NCBI RefSeq assembly: GCF_003333265.1 | Contig: NZ_QOLB01000150.1 | Location: forward strand, 1-37,979 | DNA: 37,979 bases | Reading direction: 5' to 3' | Source of the DNA: Candidatus Halocynthiibacter alkanivorans | GTDB lineage: Bacteria; Pseudomonadota; Alphaproteobacteria; Rhodobacterales; Rhodobacteraceae | Shown: positions 30,617 to 37,979 of the stretch, piece by piece | Layout of the letters: the number at the start of each line of letters is the position of its first letter | Numbering within the stretch: the first letter of the stretch is position 1 | Program-made: the position numbers and the translations under genes | The notes under the pieces: generated by a model | Databases searched by the model: none | Told to the model about the DNA's origin: nothing | Seen by the model: the letters and a program-made list of their open reading frames with translations, nothing else

Positions 30617-31380
30617 TGCGTGTACTGCTTGCCATAGCCCTGCTGATCTCCAGCCTGATGCCCCTGCAGGCCCAGGAACAGGTCGTGGCCGGCATCAGCC
30701 AGGATCAGATCTCGATCACCACTGATTTTGACGGCTCTGAACTGCTTATTTTCGGGGCGGTGAAACGCGAAACCGCCATCCAGCAGGATGCGCCACTTGA
30801 AGTTATTGTCACCCTGTCCGGCCCCTCCGGCCCGCTGAACGTGCGGCAGAAATCAAGGCGGTTCGGCATCTGGATCAATACCGGCAACGCGCGCATGGAC
30901 GCCGCCCCCAGTTTTTATGCGGTCAACACAACCGCGCCTCTGGATGAGATCCTGTCGGTGAAAGCCAATCAGATCGCCCGCATCAAAGTCAACAATGCCA
31001 TCCTGGCCATCGGCGCTTTTGGCCGTGTGGCCAACCCGGGCCAATACCGCGAAGCGTTGATCCGGATCCGGGAAAATGACGACCTCTACCAGTTGAACGA
31101 AGGCGCGGTAAAGTTCTCTGAACAGACGCTGTTCCAGACCAGGGTGACACTGCCGGCCAATCTGACCGAAGGCGATTTTGAAACGCGGATTTTCCTGCTG
31201 CGGGGTGGGGAAATTGTCGCCAGCTATCAGGACACGCTGGATGTGCGCAAAGTCGGGCTGGGTCGCTGGTTATACAACCTGTCGAAAACGAATTCCCCCG
31301 CCTATGGCGTGCTGGCGCTGATCATCGCGGTGATTGCCGGCTGGATGGCTTCGGCGGTGTTTGGATATTTCCGCCGCTAA
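30616..31380 (+). CDS. TIGR02186-family (Alph_Pro_TM) membrane-anchored periplasmic protein
   Basis: A 254-residue protein of an alphaproteobacterial family of unknown function. The N-terminal signal MRVLLAIALLISSLMPLQAQ is followed by a mostly beta-rich exported domain (QISITTDFDGSELLIFGAVKR...RFGIWINTGNARM...SFYAVNTT). One C-terminal membrane segment, AYGVLALIIAVIAGWMASAV, ends in a short basic tail. The topology suggests a periplasmic domain tethered to the inner membrane. Its start shares a base with the TauE-like stop. The two families recur together, so it is probably an accessory subunit of that transporter, which is inference. Confidence 0.82.
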   Translation: MRVLLAIALLISSLMPLQAQEQVVAGISQDQISITTDFDGSELLIFGAVKRETAIQQDAPLEVIVTLSGPSGPLNVRQKSRRFGIWINTGNARMDAAPSFYAVNTTAPLDEILSVKANQIARIKVNNAILAIGAFGRVANPGQYREALIRIRENDDLYQLNEGAVKFSEQTLFQTRVTLPANLTEGDFETRIFLLRGGEIVASYQDTLDVRKVGLGRWLYNLSKTNSPAYGVLALIIAVIAGWMASAVFGYFRR

Positions 31381-31555
31381 GACATTTCGAATAACCGTCA
31401 CCTGATACCGGATCTCACCCGCCCGGCCCTGTGGACCGGGTTGGGGCGTCCTGCCGCATGGCCGGGCGTATTCGCCGTTACCCCGTGACGGATGCAGCCC
31501 TCAGCCGTGGATTACAGCAACAAAGGCAAACGCTTCCGCGTCAGTTCAAAACGTT

Positions 31556-32353
31556 TTAACCGCGGCCGATCAAGGGCATGTTGGTCGCCATCAGTGTCAT
31601 AAACTGCACATTTGCCGACAACGGCAGCGCCGCCATATGTACAATCGCCTCCGCCGCGTGTTTCAGCTCCATCGTATGGGGCACCGGCGCCTCCGGGTTG
31701 GCAAGCTGCGCGCGATGGATCAGATCTTCAAGCAGTTCGGTGCGCGCATTGCCCAGATCGATCTGACCACAGGCAATGTCAAACGGGCGCCCGTCCAGCG
31801 ACAGCGCTTTGGTCAAGCCGGTGATGGCGTGTTTGGTGGCGGTATAACAGACCATGTTTTCCCGCGGCGCCTGGGCTGAGACCGAACCGTTGTTGATGAT
31901 GCGCCCGCCCTGGGGTTGCTGGTGCCGCATCTGGCGAAAAGCCAGCCGGGCGCAGGCAAACATCCCGGTCAGATTCACGTCCACCACATGGCGCCACTCG
32001 TCCATCGACACTTCATCAAACGGTTTGATCGGGCCTGACATGCCGGCGTTGTTGAACAGCACATCCAGGTGGCCGGTATGGGCGATGAAACGGTCAAACG
32101 CAGCTTCCAGCGCCGCGTCATCGGTCACATCAGCCACCAGCACATGGGCGTTGTCATGCCCCCCGGCGATCGCAGCCAGGGTCTCTTCCCGGCGCGCCAG
32201 CAGCCCCACCTGCCAGCCCGCGTCAAGAAACGCCAACGCGGTGGCTTTGCCAATGCCGGAACTTGCGCCAGTGATGATGATGCTTTTTCCAGAGGCGCCT
32301 GTGCCCCTGTCACCGGCGCTCATGCCGTCTGTGCTCGATTCATCTGAACTCAT
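31556..32353 (-). CDS. Short-chain dehydrogenase/reductase (SDR)
   Basis: A 265-residue classical SDR oxidoreductase using NAD(P)H. The cofactor motif TGASSGIG is at 28-35, the NNAG structural motif at 101-104, a catalytic serine in NNGSVSA (157-159), and Tyr170 with Lys174 in the Y-x3-K motif. The Arg after the first strand (LLARREE) suggests NADP preference. The substrate is unknown. The ATG at 32353 overlaps the helicase stop as ATGA. A second in-frame ATG ten codons later is possible, and the first 22 residues are polar and poorly conserved. The 3' spacer (31381-31555) to the convergent TIGR02186 gene shows only a CCCGG/CCGGG stem. Confidence 0.88.
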   Translation of the reverse strand: MSSDESSTDGMSAGDRGTGASGKSIIITGASSGIGKATALAFLDAGWQVGLLARREETLAAIAGGHDNAHVLVADVTDDAALEAAFDRFIAHTGHLDVLFNNAGMSGPIKPFDEVSMDEWRHVVDVNLTGMFACARLAFRQMRHQQPQGGRIINNGSVSAQAPRENMVCYTATKHAITGLTKALSLDGRPFDIACGQIDLGNARTELLEDLIHRAQLANPEAPVPHTMELKHAAEAIVHMAALPLSANVQFMTLMATNMPLIGRG

Positions 32354-33882
32354 GGGTCCTGGACCTCCATTTTCAGCTGCAATCCGGCGGGCTTCTGCTT
32401 CAGATCGGCCACCGACAGCTGCGACGAGGGCCTTGCCAGCCGGTTTTTCACCACCCAGTGCAGCCGGGTTTCCGCCCGCGTAATCGCCACATAAGCCAGC
32501 CGTTTCCACAGCGGGATGCCCGCCTCCATACGCCCGGCACGACTGGCGGCATAGAGATCGGGCGCAAAGACCTGAACGTCGGACCATTGTGAGCCCTGAG
32601 ATTTGTGAATGGTCACCGCCGCCCCGTGCAGAAAGGCCGCACCCATCCGGGCGGCAAAGGGGATAAAGGGTTCGTCCTGATCCGGCAGTTCGATTTTCAC
32701 AATCGAGGCCGCGGAGACCTGCGGTTCCTCGGCCCCCATCACATGCAGGCGCGAAAACCCGGGTTTGCGCCCGGGTCCGAGATAGACCACCTGGGCGCCT
32801 TTGATCAGCCCGCGCGCTTCCAGATCCAGCCGTTTCTTGCGGTGTTTGGCGGGCAGCTCAATGCCATCGCAGATCAGCGGTTCGCCCGGCAGCAGCGCAT
32901 CGGCCGGCGCACCATAGGCGGCCCGGAACGCGTTGATCAGCCGGATGCGGGTGGCGTTGCGCCAGACCAGCACCGGCGAGCGCGCCATCAGTTCTGATTG
33001 CACGCGTTCCGCCCAGATCACCCGGTCATCCCGCGCCGCAGCCTCGCGGATCATCTGTTCAAAATCGTAAAAGGTCAGGCTTTCATCGGCCAGCGCGTGG
33101 GCCAGATCCAGGATCGGACTGTCTTCAGCCTGGCGGTGAATGCGGTGCAGGATCAGTTTGCGGTCTTCTTCCATGGTGTCAAACACCATAGAGCCGGACT
33201 GGTTCACAGGTGCCAGCTGGGCCGGATCGCCGAACAGCACCAGGGTCGGGAAGATTTCCTTCAGATCCTCGAATTGTTTTTTGTCCAGCATCGAGCTTTC
33301 ATCGACAAAACCGATGTCCAGCGGATCATCACGCCGCTTCCAGCCGGTGATAAAATCGGAGCCCCGCAGGCCGGCGCTTGCCAGCGCGCCGGGAATGGAT
33401 TTGTTGAGCTGAAAAAACGCAAACGCCCGGTCCAGCGCTTCGTCCGAAAGACCGTCGATCTCGGGACGTTCGCCATTTTCGGCCAGCCATTCGGCGATCT
33501 TTTCATATTCCGGATCATAGACCGGCGTGTACAGAATGCGGTGAATGGTGGTCGCCGGCACGCCCCGGTTGCGCAAGACGCTGGCGGCTTTGTTGGTCGG
33601 GGCCAGGATCGCCAGGCTGCGCCGGTTCGCTTTGCGCTTGCTCTCATAGTCGCCCGAGACGATTGCCACGCCCGCCTCTTCGGCGGCGTGATACAATTTG
33701 GCCAGTAACAATGTCTTACCGGAGCCCGCCTTGCCGATCACAGCAAGCGCGTCATTGCTGACGTCCGATTGCGGGATCAGCAACTCATCGCCCAGGTTTA
33801 CACCGGTGCTTTCAAGCAACGCGGCTACACGGTCAAAGGCTTCAGCCTGGTCGTCGGAAAAGGTAATATCTGGCAGGGTCAT
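32350..33882 (-). CDS. RecD/Pif1-like superfamily 1B DNA helicase
   Basis: A 510-residue SF1B helicase-like ATPase, not the RecD subunit of RecBCD. Walker A GKAGSGKT is at 50-57, APTNKAA (motif Ia) follows, and Walker B is FVDESSM. GDPAQLAPV is motif III, TIHKSQGSQW motif V and YVAITRAE motif VI, so all motor motifs are intact. Similar stand-alone proteins are common in Rhodobacterales genomes; their role in repair or replication is not defined. The ATG at 33882 lacks a strong Shine-Dalgarno but no better start exists. It overlaps the SDR gene by four bases, which suggests cotranscription without an obvious functional link. Confidence 0.88.
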   Translation of the reverse strand: MTLPDITFSDDQAEAFDRVAALLESTGVNLGDELLIPQSDVSNDALAVIGKAGSGKTLLLAKLYHAAEEAGVAIVSGDYESKRKANRRSLAILAPTNKAASVLRNRGVPATTIHRILYTPVYDPEYEKIAEWLAENGERPEIDGLSDEALDRAFAFFQLNKSIPGALASAGLRGSDFITGWKRRDDPLDIGFVDESSMLDKKQFEDLKEIFPTLVLFGDPAQLAPVNQSGSMVFDTMEEDRKLILHRIHRQAEDSPILDLAHALADESLTFYDFEQMIREAAARDDRVIWAERVQSELMARSPVLVWRNATRIRLINAFRAAYGAPADALLPGEPLICDGIELPAKHRKKRLDLEARGLIKGAQVVYLGPGRKPGFSRLHVMGAEEPQVSAASIVKIELPDQDEPFIPFAARMGAAFLHGAAVTIHKSQGSQWSDVQVFAPDLYAASRAGRMEAGIPLWKRLAYVAITRAETRLHWVVKNRLARPSSQLSVADLKQKPAGLQLKMEVQDP

Positions 33883-33933
33883 AGCCGGACATTACAGCCG
33901 GGTTGCGCCCGGCACCAGTGGCATTCAGGGGTG

Positions 33934-34137
33934 TTAACCTGCTTTGCATTCCGCGTGCAGTTTCACCACATTTTCCGTCACAAAAGTATCGCGCATCAGT
34001 TTGTTTTGTTTTTTGTCGATCTCACGCCGCGCCAGCGTCAGACAGTCGTCCAGCTGGTTTGCAGTTGTGAGTAACCCATCCTGGCGGGCCACCGTTTTCA
34101 GGTCGTCCAGTACATCAATCAGCCAGTCATGCCGCAT
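33934..34137 (-). CDS. Small conserved-looking hypothetical protein (67 aa)
   Basis: I do not recognise this protein. The 67-residue product is charged and predicted all-helical (MRHDWLIDVLDDL, ARREIDKKQNKLMRD), with no signal peptide, membrane segment or metal motif. The ATG at 34137 has a strong AGGAG seven bases upstream, which is why I call it a gene; a start at 34155 has none. It ends 51 bp before the helicase start on the same strand and may be its cotranscribed leader gene. An AT-rich promoter-like stretch lies upstream (34,210-34,320). Confidence 0.65.
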   Translation of the reverse strand: MRHDWLIDVLDDLKTVARQDGLLTTANQLDDCLTLARREIDKKQNKLMRDTFVTENVVKLHAECKAG

Positions 34138-34287
34138 AAAAGTCTCCTGCCTCAACTATGTCTGCCGGCTGGGGGCCCACACCCCGTCCGATCTTCTGAC
34201 ATATTTTCATCCTCACAGGGACATTTCCAAATCCTCTTGCATATTGCAATTATTAACGCTGAAACTAAACGATTATTCAGATGTGTT

Positions 34288-34303
34288 GCATTTTGTGAAA
34301 TGC
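34288..34303. repeat. Short inverted repeat in AT-rich spacer
   Basis: GCATTT (34288-34293) and AAATGC (34298-34303) flank TGTG, in the 265-bp AT-rich spacer between ccr and the 67-aa gene. It could be an operator for the small gene; no regulator is recognised. Confidence 0.35.
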
Positions 34304-34340
34304 GGCGCTCAAAAATTAGGCACCCGGAAATCCCACAGGC

Positions 34341-34369
34341 AAAAAAGCCCCCCGGGAGTACCGGAGGGC
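34341..34369 (-). terminator. Intrinsic terminator of ccr
   Basis: On the minus strand a 9-bp stem with one G-U pair (34369-34361 with 34355-34347) and a five-base loop is followed directly by six T residues (34346-34341), 34 bases beyond the ccr stop. This is a textbook Rho-independent terminator. Confidence 0.9.
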
Positions 34370-34402
34370 AGTGAGGAAGAACGTGGGCAGGACCGCCGCT
34401 GC

Positions 34403-35692
34403 TCAGGGGGCAGCGGCATCCAAAGCGTCTTCCAGGGTCCGCAATCCGGCGGTGGGGACCTGGACCAGAACCGCCATATTTCCGGGCCGGTGTTCATTGT
34501 TCAGCATTTTCATATGTGCCTTCGGGATCTGCTCCCAGGAAAACACTTCCGACATGCTGGGATCAAGCCGGCGTTCGACCATAAGTTTATTGGCCGCCGC
34601 GGCTTGTTTCAGATGGGCAAAATGGCTGCCCTGAACCCGTTTCTGGTGCATCCAGAGATACCGTGCGTCCAGCGTCAGGTTAAAACCCGATGTGCCGGCG
34701 CAGATCACCACCATACCGCCCTTTTTCACCACGAAGGTCGAGACCGGAAAGGTCGCCTCGCCCGGGTGTTCAAACACCATATCCACGTTGATGCCTTTGC
34801 CGGTGATGTTCCAGATCGCTTTGCCGAATTTGCGCACCTCGCCAAACCAGGCCTTGTATTCATCGGTGTTCACCGTCGGCATCTGACCCCAGCAATTATA
34901 GTCGCGCCGGTTCAGAACGCCCTTGGCCCCAAGCCCCATCACATAGTCGCGTTTGGCCTCATCAGAGATCACCCCGATCGCGTTGCCACCCGCCGCATTG
35001 ATCAGCTGAATGGCAAAGGAGCCCAGCCCGCCGGAGGCACCCCAAACCAGAACATTCTGACCCGGTTTAAGATCGTGAGGTTGATGCCCGAACAACATAC
35101 GATAGGCGGTGGCGAGCGTCAGCGTGTAACAGGCGCTTTCTTCCCAGGTCAGATGGCGCGGCCGTGGCAACAGTTGCTGCGCCTGCACCCGGGTGAACTG
35201 GGCAAAAGAGCCGTCCGGCGTTTCATAACCCCAGATCCGCTGAGTCGGGGAGAACATCGGATCACCGCCGTTGCATTCCTCATCGTCGCCGTCGTCCTGG
35301 TTACAATGCACGACAACCTCGTCGCCCACTTTCCAGTTTTTCACCTTGCGGCCCACTTTCCACACGATGCCGGACGCGTCTGAACCGGCAATGTGATAGG
35401 GCTGTTTGTGCACGTCAAACACTGAAATCGGCTCGCCGAGCGCAGCCCAGACACCGTTGTAATTGACCCCCGCCGCCATCACCAGAACCAGCACCTCATA
35501 GCTGTCAATCTCGGGCGTCTCAACCACCTCAACCTGCATCGCGCTGTCGGGTTTACCATGGCGGTCGCGCCGGATCGCCCAGGAATACATCTGAGCCGGC
35601 ACATAGCCCATCGGCGGCATTTCACCAATTTCGTATAAGTCCTTTTCAGGCGCGTCATAATGTGCGCCACCCTGAGCGTGATCGAGTGCCAT
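34403..35692 (-). CDS. ccr: Crotonyl-CoA carboxylase/reductase
   Basis: Key enzyme of the ethylmalonyl-CoA pathway. It reductively carboxylates crotonyl-CoA with NADPH and CO2 to (2S)-ethylmalonyl-CoA, allowing acetyl-CoA assimilation without isocitrate lyase. A 429-residue MDR-family protein with the Rossmann motif VWGASGGLGSFA (216-227). NYNGVWA (77-83) contains the CO2-site Asn79. RIWGYETPDGSFAQF supplies the Glu, and GSHFAHLKQA the CO2-binding His. The CNQDDGDDEECNGGDPM insertion is typical of Ccr. The ATG at 35692 has AAAGG upstream. It is divergent from ecm, as in Rhodobacter sphaeroides, and ends at a clear intrinsic terminator. Confidence 0.96.
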   Translation of the reverse strand: MALDHAQGGAHYDAPEKDLYEIGEMPPMGYVPAQMYSWAIRRDRHGKPDSAMQVEVVETPEIDSYEVLVLVMAAGVNYNGVWAALGEPISVFDVHKQPYHIAGSDASGIVWKVGRKVKNWKVGDEVVVHCNQDDGDDEECNGGDPMFSPTQRIWGYETPDGSFAQFTRVQAQQLLPRPRHLTWEESACYTLTLATAYRMLFGHQPHDLKPGQNVLVWGASGGLGSFAIQLINAAGGNAIGVISDEAKRDYVMGLGAKGVLNRRDYNCWGQMPTVNTDEYKAWFGEVRKFGKAIWNITGKGINVDMVFEHPGEATFPVSTFVVKKGGMVVICAGTSGFNLTLDARYLWMHQKRVQGSHFAHLKQAAAANKLMVERRLDPSMSEVFSWEQIPKAHMKMLNNEHRPGNMAVLVQVPTAGLRTLEDALDAAAP

Positions 35693-35771
35693 GTTCTGAC
35701 CTTTCCCTGTCCCTAGCTGCAATGCAGAATTACAGCCCGTTTCGTTATTGATTTAGTATTCGTCGCGTAAC

Positions 35772-35801
35772 TTTGCAACCAAAATAACATTAGTTTTGTA
35801 A
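35772..35801. promoter_or_regulatory. Pair of TTTGCAA-like boxes near the ccr promoter
   Basis: TTTGCAA (35772-35778) and TTTTGTAA (35794-35801) start 22 bases apart, two helical turns, in the same orientation and close to the ccr -35. They resemble TTTGCAA-type motifs described for RamB/ScfR-family acyl-CoA-responsive regulators of acetate and propionate genes. The regulator is inferred. Confidence 0.45.
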
Positions 35802-35959
35802 TTTAATGACCTTCTGGATTCATGAAGGCATCCACCCAAATTTTAATTTATTAAATATCAATGTGTTACTATACCAACCGACGTGACCATCGTTACCAGA
35901 CAGAGAAACCCATTTCCGCTGCGCTGCGGCGAATTGACAGGGGCATAATCTTTCGCGCA

Positions 35960-35984
35960 TAACTATAGTCAGGAAATATAGTTA
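35960..35984. promoter_or_regulatory. Perfect 8+9+8 inverted repeat in the ecm leader
   Basis: TAACTATA (35960-35967) and TATAGTTA (35977-35984) are perfect inverted copies around nine bases, just downstream of the proposed ecm -10. Centre-to-centre spacing of the arms is 17 bases, suitable for a dimeric repressor. No known consensus was matched. Confidence 0.55.
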
Positions 35985-36007
35985 CTCAGAGAATCTGTGA
36001 GGCCCCG

Positions 36008-37979
36008 ATGACCGAAACCGGAAAAGACCGCCCCTGGCTGTTTCGCACCTACGCAGGTCACTCGACGGCCAGCGCCTCCAATGCACTCTACCGCGCCAAT
36101 ATGGCCCGTGGCCAGACCGGGCTTTCGGTGGCCTTCGATCTGCCGACCCAGACCGGTTACGACAGTGACCATGATCTCGCGCGTGGCGAAGTCGGCAAAG
36201 TCGGTGTGCCGATCGGCCATCTGGGCGATATGCGGGCGCTCTTTGCCGACATTCCAATGGAACAGATGAACACTTCGATGACGATCAACGCCACCGCCCC
36301 CTGGTTGCTGGCGCTGTATATCGCCGCCGCACAGGAACAGGGCGCTGATGTCTCCAGGCTGCAAGGCACGGTGCAGAATGACATCATCAAGGAATACCTG
36401 TCGCGCGGCACCTATATCTGCCCGCCCGAACCGTCGCTGCGCCTGATCACCGATGTTGCGGCCTATACCCGCGAACATCTGCCGAAATGGAACCCGATGA
36501 ATGTCTGCTCCTACCACCTGCAGGAGGCTGGCGCGACACCGGAGCAGGAACTGGCCTATGCGCTGGCCACCGCCACTGCAGTGCTGGATGATCTGCAGAG
36601 CAAAGTGGCGCCGGAGCATTTCCCCGCCATGGTCGGGCGCATTTCGTTTTTTGTGAACGCCGGCATCCGCTTTATCACTGAGCTGTGTAAAATGCGCGCC
36701 TTTGTCGAGCTGTGGGACGAAATCACCCGCACTCGTTATGGCATTGAAGACCCCAAATTCCGCCGTTTCCGTTATGGGGTTCAGGTGAATTCCCTTGGGC
36801 TGACCGAGCAGCAACCGGAAAACAACGTCTACCGTATTCTGATCGAAATGCTGGCCGTGACCCTGTCCAAAAACGCCCGCGCCCGGGCAGTGCAGCTGCC
36901 GGCCTGGAACGAAGCCCTCGGTCTGCCGCGCCCGTTTGATCAGCAATGGTCACTGCGCATGCAACAGATCCTCGCTTATGAGACCGATCTGCTGGAATAT
37001 GAGGATCTGTTCGATGAAAACCCGGCAATCACCCGCAAAGTCGGGGCGCTGAAAGAAGGCGCCCGGGCCGAACTGGCGCAGATCGACGCCATGGGTGGTG
37101 CCGTCAACGCCATTGAGCACATGAAATCACGGCTGGTGGAAGCCAATGCCGACCGCATCTCCGGCATTGAGAGCGGCGCCACCACCGTGGTCGGCGTCAA
37201 CCGTTGGGTGGAAGCTGAAGCCAGCCCGCTGACCACCGGAGATGGCAGCATCATGGTGGCGGACAAAGGTGCCGAAGCCGATCAGATCGCCCGGCTGAAC
37301 GCCTGGCGACACGCGCGCGATGAGACCGCAGTGGCGGCGGCACTCAAAGATCTTCGCGCGGCCGCTGCGTCAGGGGCGAATATCATGCCGGCCTCGGTTC
37401 AGGCGGCCAGCGCCGGGGTGACCACCGGCGAGTGGGGCGATGTGATCCGCGCGGCGTTTGGCCAGTACCGCGCCCCCACCGGTGTCTCGAAAAACCCGTC
37501 AAACCGCACCGAGGGGCTGGAAGAGATCCGCGAGGCTGTGGCTGCAGTCTCCGGCCGGCTGGGACGCCGGTTGTCGCTTCTGGTGGGCAAACCGGGGCTC
37601 GACGGCCATTCCAACGGTGCCGAACAGATCGCCGCACGGGCGCGCGATTGCGGCATGGAAATCTCTTATGAGGGCATCCGCCTGACCCCGGGCGATATCG
37701 TCAGCGCAGCCAAAGACCGCCGCCCGCATGTGTTAGGGCTGTCAATCCTGTCAGGGTCGCACCTGCCGCTGGTGGGCGAGCTGATGGGCCTGTTGCGCGA
37801 CGAAGGTCTGGGTGATCTGCCGGTGGTGGTGGGCGGCATCATCCCGGACGCGGATGCAACACAGCTGCGCGATATGGGGGTGGCGCGGATCTACAGCCCG
37901 AAAGATTTCGAGCTGAACCGCATTATGGCCGATATTGTTTCCCTCGCCGATCCCGGTGGCACCGCAGCTGCCCCCGCCG
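36008..37979 (+). CDS. ecm: Ethylmalonyl-CoA mutase (B12-dependent), 3' end beyond the window
   Basis: Adenosylcobalamin-dependent acyl-CoA mutase converting (2R)-ethylmalonyl-CoA to methylsuccinyl-CoA. 657 codons are visible from ATG 36008 and no stop occurs before the window edge, so the C-terminus is incomplete, probably by only a few residues. The TIM-barrel part begins RTYAGHSTASASNALYRAN; SVAFDLPTQTGYDSDH and NTSMTINATAPWLLALY follow. The cobalamin domain has the base-off motif GKPGLDGHSNG (Asp532, His534), SILSGSH and GGIIPDADA. Pairing with ccr and the short N-terminus favour Ecm over methylmalonyl-CoA mutase, though the two are close relatives. The leader carries an inverted repeat; the Shine-Dalgarno is weak (GAGG about ten bases before the ATG). 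Confidence 0.92.
   Translation, partial: MTETGKDRPWLFRTYAGHSTASASNALYRANMARGQTGLSVAFDLPTQTGYDSDHDLARGEVGKVGVPIGHLGDMRALFADIPMEQMNTSMTINATAPWLLALYIAAAQEQGADVSRLQGTVQNDIIKEYLSRGTYICPPEPSLRLITDVAAYTREHLPKWNPMNVCSYHLQEAGATPEQELAYALATATAVLDDLQSKVAPEHFPAMVGRISFFVNAGIRFITELCKMRAFVELWDEITRTRYGIEDPKFRRFRYGVQVNSLGLTEQQPENNVYRILIEMLAVTLSKNARARAVQLPAWNEALGLPRPFDQQWSLRMQQILAYETDLLEYEDLFDENPAITRKVGALKEGARAELAQIDAMGGAVNAIEHMKSRLVEANADRISGIESGATTVVGVNRWVEAEASPLTTGDGSIMVADKGAEADQIARLNAWRHARDETAVAAALKDLRAAAASGANIMPASVQAASAGVTTGEWGDVIRAAFGQYRAPTGVSKNPSNRTEGLEEIREAVAAVSGRLGRRLSLLVGKPGLDGHSNGAEQIAARARDCGMEISYEGIRLTPGDIVSAAKDRRPHVLGLSILSGSHLPLVGELMGLLRDEGLGDLPVVVGGIIPDADATQLRDMGVARIYSPKDFELNRIMADIVSLADPGGTAAAPA

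Larger units (their letters stand above)
35693..36007. other. ccr-ecm divergent control region (315 bp)
   Basis: AT-rich spacer between the two pathway genes. On the ccr side the minus strand shows TTGGTT, an 18-base spacer and TACTAA as a likely promoter, overlapped by the TTTGCAA-like boxes. On the ecm side TTGACA (35934-35939) is followed by GCATAA (17-base spacer) or CATAAC (18-base spacer). A perfect inverted repeat lies in the ecm leader. Two mutually exclusive small stems (CCTTC/GAAGG and TGGAT/ATCCA, 35810-35834) lie in the middle. No gene is present. Confidence 0.6.

Noticed and set aside
36008-37979. Methylmalonyl-CoA mutase instead of ethylmalonyl-CoA mutase
   Set aside because: The N-terminus lacks the extended methylmalonyl-CoA mutase region, the sequence segments match the Ecm branch as I know it, and the gene is paired with ccr.

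Overview
The window is about 38 kb of dense, GC-rich, chromosomal-type bacterial DNA. Gene content and several signatures point to an alphaproteobacterium of the order Rhodobacterales (Roseobacter/Rhodobacter-like). These signatures are a group II RpoH sigma factor, an Irr-type iron control element, a CtrA-like site at comM, a TauE/TIGR02186 pair and a divergent ccr/ecm pair of the ethylmalonyl-CoA pathway. This assignment is inferred from families; no database search was possible. I found no tRNA, rRNA, CRISPR array, insertion sequence, integrase or phage gene. Thirty-five protein genes are called, most of them housekeeping.

Left part (1-12,900). A minus-strand block holds an M3 metallopeptidase, then a tightly overlapped coaBC-dut-MoeB-like cluster (CoA synthesis, dUTP removal, E1-like sulfur-carrier activation), then rpoH (group II). 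Divergent to rpoH are a cobinamide kinase gene and a histidine phosphatase gene (cobalamin salvage), a GST and comM. An esterase-like hydrolase gene runs convergently into comM. gshB (possible RpoH-type promoter), yraN and rsmI follow on the minus strand.

Middle part (12,900-24,600). rsmI is divergent from an LpoA-like lipoprotein gene that overlaps glnD, which overlaps murJ. The 3' end of murJ looks frameshifted into a palindrome-rich intergenic element, and the resulting tail runs antisense into a rhomboid-family gene whose product has lost all four catalytic and oxyanion residues. Then come trpS, a VOC dioxygenase-like gene, a class IV aminotransferase, a universal stress protein and a coupled nfu-tsaB-rimI cluster. 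That cluster is preceded by a perfect 10+1+10 palindrome matching the Irr iron control element.

Right part (24,600-37,979). A complete BMP-family (nucleoside-type) ABC importer operon has a structured leader and ends at a strong hairpin. It is followed by a TauE/SafE-TIGR02186 pair, a minus-strand RecD-like helicase overlapping an SDR gene, a small unknown protein, ccr with a clear intrinsic terminator and, divergently, ecm. ecm is open at the window edge. The AT-rich ccr-ecm spacer carries two TTTGCAA-like boxes and an 8+9+8 inverted repeat.

No obviously new multi-gene system was seen. The most useful leads are the Irr box at nfu, the catalytically dead rhomboid, the murJ tail with its palindrome cluster, the BMP leader and the ccr-ecm control region.
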